Below are positions 36,301-48,169 of a stretch of 64,000 nt of DNA, in pieces. Location of the stretch: contig NC_087385.1 of the NCBI RefSeq assembly GCF_963675165.1, forward strand, positions 2,170,501-2,234,500, read 5' to 3'. The DNA comes from Halichondria panicea. Lineage: Eukaryota; Porifera; Demospongiae; Suberitida; Halichondriidae. The notes under the pieces were generated by a model. That model did not search any database and had not been told where the DNA came from. It was given only the letters and a program-made list of their open reading frames with translations. Both the position numbers and the translations under genes were made by a program. Position 1 is the first letter of the stretch; each line of letters begins with the position of its first letter.

Positions 36301-37977
36301 AATTTGATTTGATACTGCAAATTAGTAAAAATGCATGTAGTCCATGTTTACATTGTGGGTTTACATTGTGGTTTACCCATTTGTGTGTGTGTGTTGCAAG
36401 GTGCTTAAAACTGTTGGTCTATACAGAGATAAAGGAATAGAGGGATTGGCAACGGAAGTAACTCATGTGATCATTTCACATTGGTGTGTACAAACCTATC
36501 CTTGATGGGAAATATTTCCCAGCACAACGCCCGCGAAATGAAGTAATATCACTTTTACTTAGCTAAATAGTCTCTTGACACCTTATTATTGCGTATAATA
36601 AGGCTACACGTGTCCTGTGCTTTATTTAAAGTGAGGTCTAAGCGTGCAAGAATTGACTGTGCTGCTCTAGAGCTGGTCTGTGCCCCTTTTAAGAAGCACT
36701 GCCGTAGCCATATGCTATTTTGCCTACAGATCTGGCTGCATATTATTATAGCAGGTTATTTTCGTATGGTGGAAATTTTCGTATTGCACGAAAATTAAAA
36801 CTACAAAATTATTCTACCGCAATAGATTCAACGTTACTATCCTGTAAATACGAATGGGTAGTCTGTACGAAAATTTGCACCAACGAAAATTACCCGCTAT
36901 ACAGTAGCTATAAATGGAGGCTACAAAAGATGAAAAAAGTCGATGACGTAGTGCATCACGGATATTAACATTTTTTAGACCGTTGCCAATCCCAGTCTAT
37001 ATATAAGAGTATAATTGTAAGAGAAGAGTGTCGAACTACCGATACCTCTACACAAAAACTGTGCACAAAGTAACATGACTCGCACGTGATGAAGTATTGT
37101 AATCTCCTAGTAAATGTTAACCGTGACGTTTTAGGGTGTGGTAATTCAACAATGACATCTGATACTAGCTAGTCGTTCGTATTCAACGTTCAGAGCTGTT
37201 CACTGCACACTGATAGGAGACGATTTCTTCACAAAAATCATTTAAATAGAGACAATAGTCAGGTTGATTTTCTCCACTTGCATTCTTTACTCATGCATTG
37301 TACAAATTCTGTGCATTGCGTAATGTTTGCGCAAACATCATCAATTGCGAGTTGCTCCTCTAAAAGCATTTTGTTGCATACATTTTGTGGGTTGACACTT
37401 ACCGAAAACACTCCCAGGCCACGCCTTCAATCTTTGCACGTTATAGCAGATCATTTTAAAATTTTCGTGTAGCCCATGAAAACAATGAAATTAAGCCCCT
37501 CGCGCTATACAGTATTTATTTGACTAGCATATTATTATGGTTGCAAATGGAATGTTCCCTTTGATCTTAAATGTACAAACAGCTAGGATACATTATTACA
37601 AACTACATAGCTCCTCCACCTTTTCCCTCTGTGGTCTTGTTTGGCTGGTGTGCAGACAGCCTCCCTTGAGTCCATCAGGGAAGTGCTGCACCTGGTCCTC
37701 CATGAGGGACACCAGGGGAGAGATGATCAGAGCCAGACAGCTGCTCGCCTGACAGTATAGGTAGGCTGGCAGCTGGTAACACAGAGACTTGCCAGAACCA
37801 GTCGAGTTGATTAGGAGGGTAGACACTCCTGTGACAAAGTAACAACTCCTATCAATAATTAAGATGTAAAAGCCATTCTCTCATGTCTGTAAGAACTAAG
37901 TAAGAAGGTATTTGTAGACGCTGTAGCAAAAACAACTTTCTACCCATGCGTGTGCAGCGTGCATGGGTAGAGTGATT

Positions 37978-38027
<50 letters not shown>

Positions 38028-41000
38028 TGTGCGTGTGTGTGTGGACACAAAATGAGCTGTTTGAGCGAACTAGACACTTCCATAGACTGCTTTAACTGCT
38101 AATGAGACAGTTGAAAAATTATAGGCTACTTGCTAGGCGATCTTATAGATCGAGTCACGAATATTCCCGTAATAACTATGTTTATAAATAAGGTCTTTAC
38201 AAGTAAATGTATCCGTTTTGCCGCTGTGCGCGTGCAATGAAGCTCAATGCATGAGGTGATGCATCTTTTTTATAATGACCTTATGTACTTTCAGGAACAC
38301 CAGGTCAACAACAAGTAAGATGTGGCCTATGAATGTGTTGATGAAGTATATGCTATGGAGGCTTTGAGGCACGGCAGTATTACAGAGGGTAGCATGCCTA
38401 TAAGGTAACCATAATAATTGGTGGGACATTTGTACATGTGAAGGTGCATCACACACGCACGTGCCCACCTGACAACACTCTCATGACCGCCTCCTCTTGA
38501 CCAGATCTGAATGAATTGTAGCCAAACTTCCTCAGAACGGAGTACACAGACTTGGGAGTGGCTATAGGGCAGTAAAATAATGGCTGAAATTGTTATTACA
38601 CTCTGTATACAACTCAAAAATTAGGCTCACAACAGAGAAAAAAGAGATGTGGAATACAACACATAATAATTATTGTACAGTCAGGGTACCGATTCTAAAA
38701 TGTTTTTAACTACACATAATGCATGTAATTACAAAAGTGTACGTACAATACATGTATAATGTATACACATGTACATTCTACTAGCTCACCTGTGATCTTT
38801 CCATCCTCTGTGGTGAACAGTGGTTCCACTGAGCGTGAACAGGGGGTGGTCCGGCTATAAGAGGGGGGCGGAGGAATGAAACTACTCTCCGTCGTATTGC
38901 CTCCATCACCATCATCATCTAACTGTGAGGTTGTGGGTGTTTTAGACCGTTCTTCTTTCGCCGCTGCAAACTTGACTCCACAAGCCATTTTTGCAGCATC
39001 TTCCACCGACGGAAATGGACTCTCTTTGGCCAGCTGTTCAAACATAGCACTGTTTATCTCTTCATCACCGGCAGCCATTTTATCCGAGAAACCGACGTCC
39101 TCCCCGTCAAATTTGCCGAGGTTTTTTGATCCGACGTTAGAATCACAATTCTTCGCCCAGTGTCCAGGATTCCCACATTTGTAGCACACACTCCTCCCAC
39201 CTTTCCCCAGACCACTCCCACCCCCACCTCCACCGCCACCGCCACTGCCACCTCCCCCTGCTCGGCTCTTTTGCATCTTCTTCCAAGCAATTCTCTTGTG
39301 AGCGGAGCCTGTCAATCCTTTTTTGTTGCGAGAGAACCTCTTCACTTTGATGTTGATACGAACAAAATTCTCGCTTACAGCAGTAGATAGGCCGGTCTTA
39401 ACGGAACTATTCTTCTTGAGTGTGGGTGTGCTAGTGTCTTTGGTGCCAGTACACTCTGAACTGTCATCAATTGATGGGCTTGGAATGTTCTTACTCTGTG
39501 AATCTTCAGCTTCAGCTGTTTCCATACGCTCAATTTCAGCGACTTCAGCTTCGGAAAATTCTGAATCAAAAAACTCAAAATCTTTAGGAGGATCTGGAGT
39601 AGTAGCTAGTGACCCTGTCTGACTTCGACTCTCGTTAAGTTTCTGACAAGCAATCTCCTTTTCAGTTTTGGATTGATTAATGGTATTCATGGTAGGATCA
39701 CCAGTAACATTGGTTACAGGAGGAGATGGGAAGCGTTGCTTGGCAGCGTTTTTCACAGATGGTTGCTTTTTCTCATGACGTAAGAAGCTACTAGAATTTA
39801 ATTTGCTAACAGTACTTGCGTTGTCTCGATTAAATGTCCATTGTTTGGGTTTGCTAACTTTACGTTCAGTTTTTACAGAATGGCTGGTTGTCTTGGTAAT
39901 GCCATGGTGATGCGACTCTAACCTGCCCAGAACAGAGCGGCTTACTGTAGAGGAGAGTGTATTCTGAATGGCAATCGTCTTTTTAACATTAGACTCCAGC
40001 TCAGAAGTGCATTGATCGGTAGCAGTGCCTCCGAGTGACGAATGAGTATGAGTATCAGCCGTACTACTGCTATTAATTGGTGAAGACCCTGCTTTCATTA
40101 TCGATGAAGATCCAGCTTGGATGTCAGTAGAGGGCCCAGGTTTGTTAGAATAAGTCGAGTGAGTTGGTTCGAGTAACCTAGCCTCAGAAAGCTCATCCCA
40201 CTTCTGGACACTAATGACAGGGTCATCCTCGTCATTGCTGTCACTGTAGCCACTCCCTCCGTCACCACTCCACGTTCCAAAGTCATCGTCAATACTGATT
40301 GATTGCCCATAGTGATTCAAGTGAGGAGAAGCTGGTAACTCCCAATCCTCCAAAAATTCTGCCATGCTGTGTTCCTTAAATGTTTTTGGTGAGTCTAGCT
40401 CTTTCAATTGTACATTTTGTGCTTCTTCACGACTAATGCTAGCATCGTCTTTCTTGGAATCTGATATCTCAATTTCTGGTTTACATCTTCCAAGCCACTG
40501 TGACGAGATTCGTGAGGTGTGTTTCTGTCTACTAGCCCTGTTTCCAGTTTTCTGAGTCAACAGTATGTTCTGACACTCCCCAGACACAAGGGACCGATGT
40601 GCTTCTTTAGAGGTGGACTTAAAGACAGTTCTATGGGTCATATTCAATTCTAGTGAGAGCGACTTTAGTTCGTTTTCCAGCTCAGAACATTTACGGGTGT
40701 CCAGAGGTTCCTGTATATAATATAAATGATGAATGCACTTAAACATCGATTTCCTTACCATGATAATGTCTTTTTCATCTTTGTTTGCGACACCATTTTT
40801 TGAAGAGACATCCTTTCCCGTACTCTCATCCCCCACACCTCCACTGGTCGCAGGATCACCGTTGTTATTGGTAACAGTCACATATCCCTTCCCCTTGGTC
40901 CAGCGTCTCAATTTCCACACTGGCTTCCTCTGCTCACCGCTAGGTGCATTTTCATCCTCCTTCACTTTGACGGGCTTGTTCAGGGTTCGACCAAACACCT

Positions 41001-41533
41001 CTTCATCACCAGTGGGCACGGGAAATGAGGGCGGAGCTACTTCATTTAATGCGCCATCAATGTGTGAGGGGTGGGATTTCAAGTGGCGATACTGTCGATA
41101 AGCATCTGCAACAAATACAATTGTCCACGTAAGTACTGTGAAATATGCATGCATTTTGGCTAGCAAGGAATGCAATGATCCCTCACCTTGAATTTCTGCA
41201 GGGCTGTTCTCGATGTCAGTCTATAAAAGGTATAGCGTTAACTTAGATTACTCGTAAGAGCATACATTACACACCTACATACACCCTAATCAGTTCGCCA
41301 AAAATTCTAAAAGCTCAAAATACATTTCAAAGACCACTCCTCAAGTTGCCTCACCTTTGACGGTTTCCGACTGTGTTTTCTTTCAAACATGGACTCCCAA
41401 CCCTTGAGCTCCTTCTTCAAAGATTGCAACATCCTCCTAGAGAAGTGTGGACCATTAGTACATATAGATCTACACTCCATTGTGCTTTGTACTGATTAGC
41501 TATGTGTTACCTTTCTCCATTAGTAGACTCCAT
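30350..41533 (-). CDS. RECQL4: RecQ-like DNA helicase 4 (RECQL4)
   Basis: Multi-exon; start ATG at 41533 ([10 protein letters not shown]), stop TGA 30352-30350. The N-terminus has the Sld2-like element ([18 protein letters not shown], then [12 protein letters not shown]), matching human RECQL4 (LQAWERAFRRQRGRRPS, YREYRTLK). A large exon (about 40710-38790) is low-complexity and basic/acidic, with a Gly-rich tract and a CCHC zinc knuckle ([14 protein letters not shown], near 39190-39150). Helicase motifs are intact: Q-motif exon near 38561-38468 ([14 protein letters not shown]), Walker A (NSTGSGKS) near 37800, DEAH in the exon about 34645-34437, LTATATH near 34170, and [16 protein letters not shown] and [10 protein letters not shown] in the exon about 33708-33217. 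That exon has a basic insert ([17 protein letters not shown]) that could be an NLS. C-terminal exons (31972-31760; 31062-30350) match human RECQL4 ([36 protein letters not shown]). Role: replication initiation and DNA repair in the nucleus. The 3-kb intron between DEAH and Walker A exons is full of repeats. Confidence 0.93.
31239..31709. mobile_element. Composite foldback element, family B
   Basis: The left end resembles B-family tips (actatattttcgcgg, then caaatgaccacacccct near 31290). The right end is a compact hairpin (31640-31709: ggcactatattttcg and cgaaaatatagtgcc), ending with ctcaaaaataac as in the copy at 33843-33992. About 300 bp of other sequence separates the two, so this may be a nested or interrupted copy. 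In a RECQL4 intron. Confidence 0.6.
32141..32332. mobile_element. MITE, family A copy 1
   Basis: Ends tatagcgggtaattt and aaaattacccgctata are inverted repeats. Inner inverted blocks (cacgaatattttacccacgaa; accacgaatgtgttg) and a shared centre (ctttacctgcagtgca) match the copies at 34778 and 49601. In a RECQL4 intron. Confidence 0.85.
33843..33992. mobile_element. MITE, family B
   Basis: Inverted ends gttatttttggggcactaaa (33843-) and tttagtgcctcaaaaataac (-33992); the centre has ccaaatgaccacaccctt, shared with 31239-31709. About 150 bp, in a RECQL4 intron. Confidence 0.82.
34778..34957. mobile_element. MITE, family A copy 2
   Basis: Inverted ends taccgtatagagggtaattt and aaattacccgctatacggta with inner arms acaaaatattcgtggtt and aaccacgaatattttgt. 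About 180 bp. A separate hairpin (caggagtgta/tacactcctg, 34753-34776) abuts its left end. Confidence 0.9.
35380..35700. repeat. Short direct repeats in RECQL4 intron
   Basis: Several copies of ggggctgttttgcag (near 35649, 35682 and diverged ones at 35526 and 35624), spaced about 33 bp. Open frames over this stretch are by-products of the repeat. A set of catattgcact repeats lies just upstream at 35190-35250. Confidence 0.6.
35888..35990. repeat. Foldback element
   Basis: Arms tagttataacacg (35888-35900) and cgtgttataacta (35978-35990), with further inner pairing (atattgcact / agtgcaatat). About 103 bp, in a RECQL4 intron. Confidence 0.75.
36745..36906. mobile_element. MITE, family A copy 3 (diverged)
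   Basis: Right end aacgaaaattacccgctata is a good match to family A; the left end (tatagcaggttattttcgta) is diverged. About 160 bp, in the same large RECQL4 intron. Confidence 0.7.
37979..38044. repeat. GT microsatellite
   Basis: About 65 bp of (GT)n with a few cg interruptions, in a RECQL4 intron. Confidence 0.9.
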
Positions 41534-41665
41534 ATCATTTCACAGTTAAGTACGTTCAGCTAAAGCCCTTTGAATTCTCAGGTCCAAAGGAGAAAGGGGG
41601 ACCAGCCACGCCTCTTCTTCTCTTCTGACCACCACGTGGAGTAACTTTTTGCCAGCTAAAAGAAC
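41534..41665. promoter_or_regulatory. Bidirectional promoter, RECQL4 / NUDCD1
   Basis: Only 132 bp separate the divergent start codons at 41533 (minus) and 41666 (plus). It contains a GC-richer core around 41590-41640. Shared promoter inferred. Confidence 0.65.
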
Positions 41666-44600
41666 ATGGCTTTCAAGCCAAATAGAGATCTCCTGAATGT
41701 GAACTTTGAAGGCTACAAGTTGTCCCTATCTCCCATTACATGCTTGAGCTGTGCCATCCAAGGAGAGGTGCATGCAGCCACTCTAAAGGAGGGTGCCTTC
41801 TCCTACCATCATGTGAGAGCATTCTCCCTGCATAACCACCTCACTCCTGATCCATACGATGAGAGCAGTGTCTACTGGTGCAACAAAGATGGGAGCATAC
41901 AGAGGGGAACCTATGCGGTGAGATCGCACACATGATGTACTGACTGAAGTATCGTGATATATAAAACAAGCCATTTAGTTTCATTGCCCGTGCGCTCTTA
42001 ATTCCAGCCTACCGTGCCTTCGAATTTTATTGCTGACTGTACAAGATTTTGTCACGTAACTATAGTACCATACCATGATTGATGTAATCGCATGTTGTCC
42101 TATTATTCACTGTGATTACTGCAGTGATTAATCGCATATCAGTAATTGCACGTCGTCATTAACGACGTGCAATTACTGCCTTGACGACCGCACATTCGAA
42201 TAACGGCCACGGCTAATTTTTTCACTGAAACTGCAGCTAAAAATGTCCTTAAAACTGCATCACACACGATTATAGTATGGCTACTCGTGCAATAAGGGAT
42301 TAATAGCACTCATAACAAGCACTGGCAAGGTTAATAGCACTCGGCTACACCTCGTGCAATTAGTATCCTTGCCATCTTATTACTCGTGCTATTAATCCCA
42401 TATTGCACTCTTAGCCATACTATTAATTACAGCGCCACGTCAGCATCAGCATAACTTTTGAGGCCCTAAAAGAAGCGCCTACCGTTGCTGTAATTATTTT
42501 TTCTGGCGCTTATAAACTTGTTTGAGACACCAAGACCATGCATAATCCTGCATCTTTCACTTCCTTCACACTACGGCAGTTGTCTGACCCATAGCTACAG
42601 TCAATGAATGTTGTTCACGAGTCACTCAGCTCTCAACGGTGCAGCTAGCTAGCAGTGAAACTGAGCTAGACCACGCCCATTTTCTCTAAAATGTGTATAC
42701 TAGCTGTAGAACATAAGCGCTACCATAATTTTGGCGCCAGTTGGACTGAACGCAATTTTTGTGTTCTAAAAGATGCGCCACTCAGAAAGTGGAATTAATT
42801 GTTCCTCACCTCAAATATGATACTGAACTGAACCATTGATTACGTTTCTGAATTTCCGCAGTATACTCCAATTCATTATTTAGGAGACAAGTATAACTCA
42901 ATTTAAGTGTTCCAATAACCAACCCTAAAATAATGGGCCATCGCTTTACCTACATGTGGATACACCCTCGACCCCTACAGGGGACCACCAGTGCTGAACT
43001 GACAGTGAAGCTGGTATACAGTGGAGATAGTGTTCCCGATATCTGCAACAACCTGTCTCTTGTACTTGTGAGTCCACAGCTGGCGCTGCACTCGTCTGGA
43101 CGAGAGATGAGTCTACTGCACACTGGCAGGAGAGAGGAAGGACGCAAGGTACATGTACAGTGGTACTACTAGTTGGATATCGCGTATCATTCTACTAAAA
43201 TGTCGTGCATTCCTATAAAAACCCGTTGGTAACATTGTCATTGCGGCATCCTAAAGTAGTAATCATCCTAACACCAGATTGTCGTTGTAACTGAGATCAA
43301 ATTTTCTACGTTGCAAATAATTAATTATATATACTTATTGAAAGAGATCATCTTTGTACAGAAGTTGCATGCATACCTTTCCCCACTACATTATAATAAT
43401 TATCTTCTACAGTGGGAGCTGATCAAGACCTACACACTTTCCGAGAGCTCTTCTGTTTCGATCACACGAGCGACCATCACTGATGACTCATCAATACAAC
43501 TGCTCATTACCGAGCTGCAGATTCCGTCCTCAACTACAGCTAGTGATGAAAGGGTTAAGGATAATATTGTAAAGTGCACATGGTACAAGATAAAGTTCAA
43601 ATCCTCCATCGAGACCATCCAACATTCAGCAGCTATAGTACGAGACTCACTCGAATCCATCACAGAAATCACATCCTTTCACTCTAAATCTCTTCCACTC
43701 TACACAGCGTTTCAATCCCACCCCACACACAGCACACAATACCTCCTCTTCATGAGTGAAACCACACCCACTCTGCCCTCGAAAACCACACCAAAGGATT
43801 GCGACATCCACCCTTCAGCGAGCCCACCCCCCGCCGAAGACGCAAACGTTGACACACAATCTCACTTTGGACTCGGTTACAGCACTGACAAGTACGAGTG
43901 GTCTCAAACAGACTCTGAAGTGGTAGTGAGGTTTGAAGTACCTAAGGGAGTGACAAAGAGAGAGATTTACTGCGTAATATCTCGGCAGGAGCTTGTTGTC
44001 GGGTTGACGGATGGTACCACGTTCTTGAGGGGGGAGCTCCATGACATCATTGATACTGAGGGAAGCACTTGGACAATCGAGAATGGCACGTGAGTTTGGA
44101 TATTACCCATGTACGCTTTGGAGTTTCGTAAACTGAATGATTATAAGTGGCCCTGCCTTGTTCATTACATAACCTCTAATCAGAACTAAAAATGTTCATG
44201 GTTAAATGTAAATTAAATAGCTTTGTTGATGAGCCAAGTGAGAATTGGGTGTATACGGTGCTACCATAACCTGAGTCAATTTCAAGCAGCGTTATGATTT
44301 TGTGACAAGCCGAAGCTTAGCGATATACATTACTGCCTCTTTTCTCTAAATAAATTTGTGTCGGCCCCTAATGCCGTTAATCTGAGCTTGAAAGATCAAG
44401 AATGCATTTAGTTTTGCATTTCTTAATGTATGCTGTTTTTATTAAGCACATGTACTAATGTTTGTATCCACATGCAGGTTGGAGGTGACACTGGACAAGA
44501 GTCAGTGTGGGGTTCAATGGCCACGCCTCAAGAGAGGAGAAGAAGGTGTGGTCACCAGGCCAGAGGTCAACAGTGAAAGCTCAGGAAAGGTACAGCATTG

Positions 44601-45489
44601 TATGTACATGTAGTACGTACTATAGAAACATTTCACCTACCGTCCAAAAATTAGAGAATCTTTTGCTGTACGTACAGTTGTACTGCTAATACAACTCTTG
44701 CCCTCAGGGCTACCGTGTACATGCATTTGTTTATCGTTGTGTATGTCTGTTACCACCCTGCAGACGTCTGCCCCACCAGAGGCCAAGAGACCACGTCCCC
44801 TTGTGTCATGTGAGCAAGAGGAATGTGACACAGCTGATGAGGAAGCTACACTCTACCTCGTATCACAGGACGGAGCTCTCGTGAACAAAGTGAGTTGTAA
44901 TTAATATAATTATAAATTGTACACGACTCTTCAACGCACAGTTGTGCGTGCTTTCCTATGTAACTGCTACATGTAAGAACTGCTTACATGTATCTTGCTT
45001 TGCAGCAAAGAAATTTGGTACATATATATTTTGTGAATCATTGTTATTGTTTGTGTCTCTCCTCCTCAGGCCTCACTGTCAGGACGCCAGCTAGTCTTCA
45101 CCGCCCCCTCGCAACCAGACCACGCCCACTACTTCATCACCCGTCACGATGTGGATGCCATTGTCTGGATTCCATCGTCCACGACATTGGAAGAGCCGTC
45201 ATGGACACACGTGAACACATTCAACGCTCTTGGCTACGTGCAAGCTTCCAAGGAAAACAGAAAATTCACAACTTCTCCTCCTAACCTGAAGTTTGCTGTG
45301 ATTACTGACTGTACCAGACACATCTTTGTGTACATCCAACCAGAGGAGGGCGTGATGGGTAACAAGGCACGGGAGTTTGTGTATACCCTGAGTGAAAAGA
45401 TGGATATACTCGGACTGACTGCTTCGAATAGTGGCCTCGTGTTCGTGCTCACTCCTAGGACGCTGTTTGCACTCAAACTGCCTTTATGA
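41666..45489 (+). CDS. NUDCD1: NudC domain-containing protein 1
   Basis: Six exons join in phase to 584 residues (human 583): 41666-41917, 42981-43148, 43413-44089, 44478-44589, 44764-44889 and 45070-45489 (stop TGA). The N-terminus has FEGYKLSLSPITCL, matching human FEGYKLSLEPLPCY. The middle has a CS/NudC fold (YEWSQTDSEVVVRFEVPKG, then LRGELHDIIDTEGSTWTIE). The last exon has RHDVDAIVWIP and [20 protein letters not shown], close to human RHDVDALLWQP and [20 protein letters not shown]. A beta-propeller is expected around the CS domain. Established role: HSP90-linked co-chaperone for a DEAH-box helicase (DHX15) in humans. The Ser/Thr- and Pro-rich insert before the CS domain (SKTTPKDCDIHPSASPPP) is probably flexible. 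Divergent from RECQL4. Confidence 0.95.
42140..42179. repeat. Perfect hairpin
   Basis: cagtaattgcacgtcg and its reverse complement flank a short loop (about 17-bp arms). It is in the first NUDCD1 intron and may be a remnant foldback end. Confidence 0.75.
42272..42423. repeat. Foldback (MITE-like) element
   Basis: Arms start atagtatggct and end agccatactat; inner blocks gggattaatagcact and gtgctattaatccc also pair. About 150 bp, in the first NUDCD1 intron. Confidence 0.82.
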
Positions 45490-45702
45490 TTTCATACGCA
45501 GCTAATAGTTGGTGTATGACTGTATAACCTTTATAATTATAATTATACAAATCATTTCATTTTGTGTAAACATGTATTTTGAATATAAATAGTTCTGAAA
45601 AATTAATTTTATGTGCAGATAGAAAAATGAGCACTCTGGCATTCACGTGAATTCATATATGGACATATTAAAAAGAGAGGGTTAGATCATTATCATGAGT
45701 GT

Positions 45703-47479
45703 CTAGAGGATTTCCTCTGTTATTTTTTCTGCTACCGATACAATTCCTTTTCTGCCCTGCAAACAAGAAGAGATAGTGTTGAAATGTGCACGTTCTAGAA
45801 TATATAGTGCGAGTACATGTACCAAGGGCTTGCTTTGACTCAATAAGGGACACTGCATTATAAAAATATGAACTGTGCCTCCATGGCCAAATTTACTTTC
45901 CTATATCAACCTCTCTACAATAGACAAATGAGGATTAAATTTGTTACGTGTCCTTTAATCGGAGGTTCTCACACTTCATAATTATGATAGCTATTAATTG
46001 TGAAGTAAGAACCTCCGATTAAACATGTAGTATAGCCGATTTTTAAACACTCGACAATTATTATGCTCAGCTATAATTTTAGGATCAAATTAACGTCAGA
46101 GTAAACCTCAACCATATAACTAAGGGAAGGGCTTAATGAACAGGAAATGCCTCCAGGCTATAAATAATAAGTGTGTGCTCACATTGTCCACTGTGCTCTT
46201 GTACTGGCTCAACCATATGCTCTCCAGAAGTCCACCAATAACTGGGATGGTTATGTTGACATTAGCGCTCTGCTTCAATACAGTCCTACAGTGAGAAAAT
46301 AGAGAGCACAAGTATAAATGTCAGGATTTATGGCCAGGGGGAGACTTCTACTCCTAGAGGAAGTTAAGAAATTACAGGGTTTGAGATTGGTTCTGATGCA
46401 ATTTCAGCTGACACATGAAGCTATTTGGAAGTAGAAAACAATGTAGAAAGGAATTGAAAATTGCCTATAATTATGTCAACTGCAGGTACACGTATCATCA
46501 CTCTTTTAACATAGCCTGGCCTGGTTTCTAACATTGCCCTCCCTCTATGCATCCCTGAAAGTGTCTCTATTGAAGAAAACTGTATATTAAGGCGCACTAC
46601 CACCAAGGAAACCACAATCGGTATTTCAATCAGTGCGTTGGGAGGCTTCAGACGTCTACGGCATACAGAACACCTGTGAATAACTACAGCAGACAAACTC
46701 ACAATCGGTGACTCACTTATTGCGATCCTCTGGACACACTGAGTACACAAGTGTCTCATCCATGGTGAAGAAATTCTGTTTAGAGATCTAGAAGCAAGAG
46801 AGCACATTGTCAAAATACGAAAAAACTGATTGTCAATTTCTTACATTTCTTGCTCGTATAGTGAGAGTTTGTCGGCCCACATCGCACACCGACTGCTCAC
46901 TGACCGTCACTTCTGGATCAGTACCAGTCATCTGTAGGGGGGAGGGGTCATGGTCTGCCTTAGCTCTAATTTCTTACACCGCAACAACATTCTCTAAGAG
47001 CTACATACGTACTAGACCTAACTTTTGCATGTAAAAACTGTTAGAATTATTAGAATTATGAGTATACACCGCATGCAAATCCTGTCACCTACCCATTGGA
47101 CTGGTACAGAACTAACAACCCCCCTATCCTTAGATACACACGCACATTACCCTAGTAATGAAAGAGGGTATATTCCACCGAGTACAGAACAGTCTACGAC
47201 TGAGGATACGTGTGCCAACTGCCTCTCCCGGGGCAGCTGTCACGCTACGCTCCAGTGTGTCTAGAGAGTGCACGCTGGATGAGTAGGGATTGGGATACTT
47301 GCGATAGGCTGCCTCCACCATACGCTCCCAAGGAAAACTGAAAGGGTGGGATAAAAATGAATATAGAATCTAGATATAGATTTAGCAGTAAACTTTACTG
47401 GACCTGAGACAACATACTTGAAGACGTGCACATTGGACCATTCGGTTTGATCCTCTTGCTCATCGCTCTTGCTAGCCAT
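45703..47479 (-). CDS. PRELI/MSF1 domain protein (PRELID family)
   Basis: Exons: 47479-47418 (MASKSDEQEDQTEW..), 47337-47151, about 46930-46846, about 46789-46719, about 46287-46189 and a last exon ending at TAG 45705-45703. The product is about 185-190 residues, normal for the family. Motifs: FPWERMVEAAYRKYPNP (human PRELID3B has HPWETVTTAAMQKYPNP), then LERSV, RILSRRLFCT, VSEQSVCDVGRQTLTIRARN, MDETLVYSVCPED and the C-terminal amphipathic end DNGRKGIVSVAEKITEEIL. Family role: with TRIAP1-type partners, transfer of phosphatidic acid or phosphatidylserine across the mitochondrial intermembrane space. PRELID1 and PRELID3 cannot be told apart here. The first about 20 residues before the HVFK start are an acidic, non-family extension; a mitochondrial signal is not evident. 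Divergent from the microprotein at 47690. Confidence 0.85.
45953..46023. repeat. Foldback hairpin
   Basis: Arms tttaatcggaggttctcaca and its near-complement ending aagaacctccgattaaa bound a 20-30 bp loop. About 71 bp, in the last PRELI intron. Confidence 0.85.
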
Positions 47480-47689
47480 TCTTGTATCCTGAAACTGGTA
47501 AAGGGTAGTAATTCAATAAACAATTTTTGTCTGGGAACTGCCAACTGATAAAGGGTCTCATATATGACTCCAATAAACAATTTTTGTCTGGGGAACTGAA
47601 AACTGGTAAAGGGTCATAACTCAAATAAAATTAATGGGCTTTAAGATAGAAGGACCTAGAAGAACTAGAAGAAGGTGAACCCAGCGGAG
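47480..47689. promoter_or_regulatory. Bidirectional promoter with tandem repeat, PRELI / microprotein
   Basis: 210 bp separate divergent starts at 47479 (minus) and 47690 (plus). The spacer holds a roughly 65-bp repeat in 2-2.5 copies (47490-47620) with blocks aactggtaaagggt and aataaacaatttttgtctgg. The repeats may carry duplicated promoter elements; this is inference. Confidence 0.6.
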
Positions 47690-48021
47690 ATGCTCCCTCT
47701 TTTATCAAGACTACGTGATGTAAGGTTCTCAATGAAATCTGTAGCAGTTGGATGGTAAGTCTACACCACTCTGGTTGAGTAGGCTTTATAGCCAATATAG
47801 GTGTCAGCTCGAGTACATATAATTTAATTCATTGTCCTTGTTCGTCTATTATTTCATCTCTCACTCCATGCAGGGTGGTGGTGATTGTAGCAGGTGTGAG
47901 CTCGTTCATCTGGTGCAAACGTGACATCGATCGTCGGAGATTGGAGGAGCTGAAAGCAGATCAGAGGGAGAGACGAAGCAGACGACCACTCACAATAGGC
48001 AATGCTGGAAGACATTCTTAG
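47690..48021 (+). CDS. 70-residue single-pass membrane microprotein
   Basis: Two exons, 47690-47754 and 47874-48021, join in phase to 70 residues. The junction uses a GTAAGT donor and a tccatgcag acceptor. The product begins MLPLLSRLRDVRFSMKSV, has one transmembrane helix (about VAVGWVVVIVAGVSSFIW), then a highly basic C-terminus (KRDIDRRRLEELK, QRERRSRRP). A basic N-terminal amphipathic start, one helix and a charged tail resemble small mitochondrial inner-membrane or assembly-factor proteins, but I do not recognise a specific family. The first ATG is used. Its head-to-head position with a mitochondrial lipid-transfer gene is suggestive only. Confidence 0.65.
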
Positions 48022-48169
48022 CTCATGCATTCACTTCATTTGTCGAGCACATTTGCACCATGGTATATTAAATTGATAGTGATCACTGTGGGACCAATGA
48101 TATTGATGTACGTATCTAAACTAGATCAGCTATTATCAGCATAATGAACTTGATACTATAGCTGAAGCC

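Noticed and set aside
38876-41101. Plus-strand ORFs opposite the large RECQL4 exon
   Set aside because: They are antisense shadows of a long coding exon; no splice signals or motifs on that strand.
46421-46670. Minus-strand ORF between PRELI exons (RRRLKPPNALIEIP)
   Set aside because: The exons at 46789-46719 and 46287-46189 join directly in phase and match the PRELI family without it, so it is intron.
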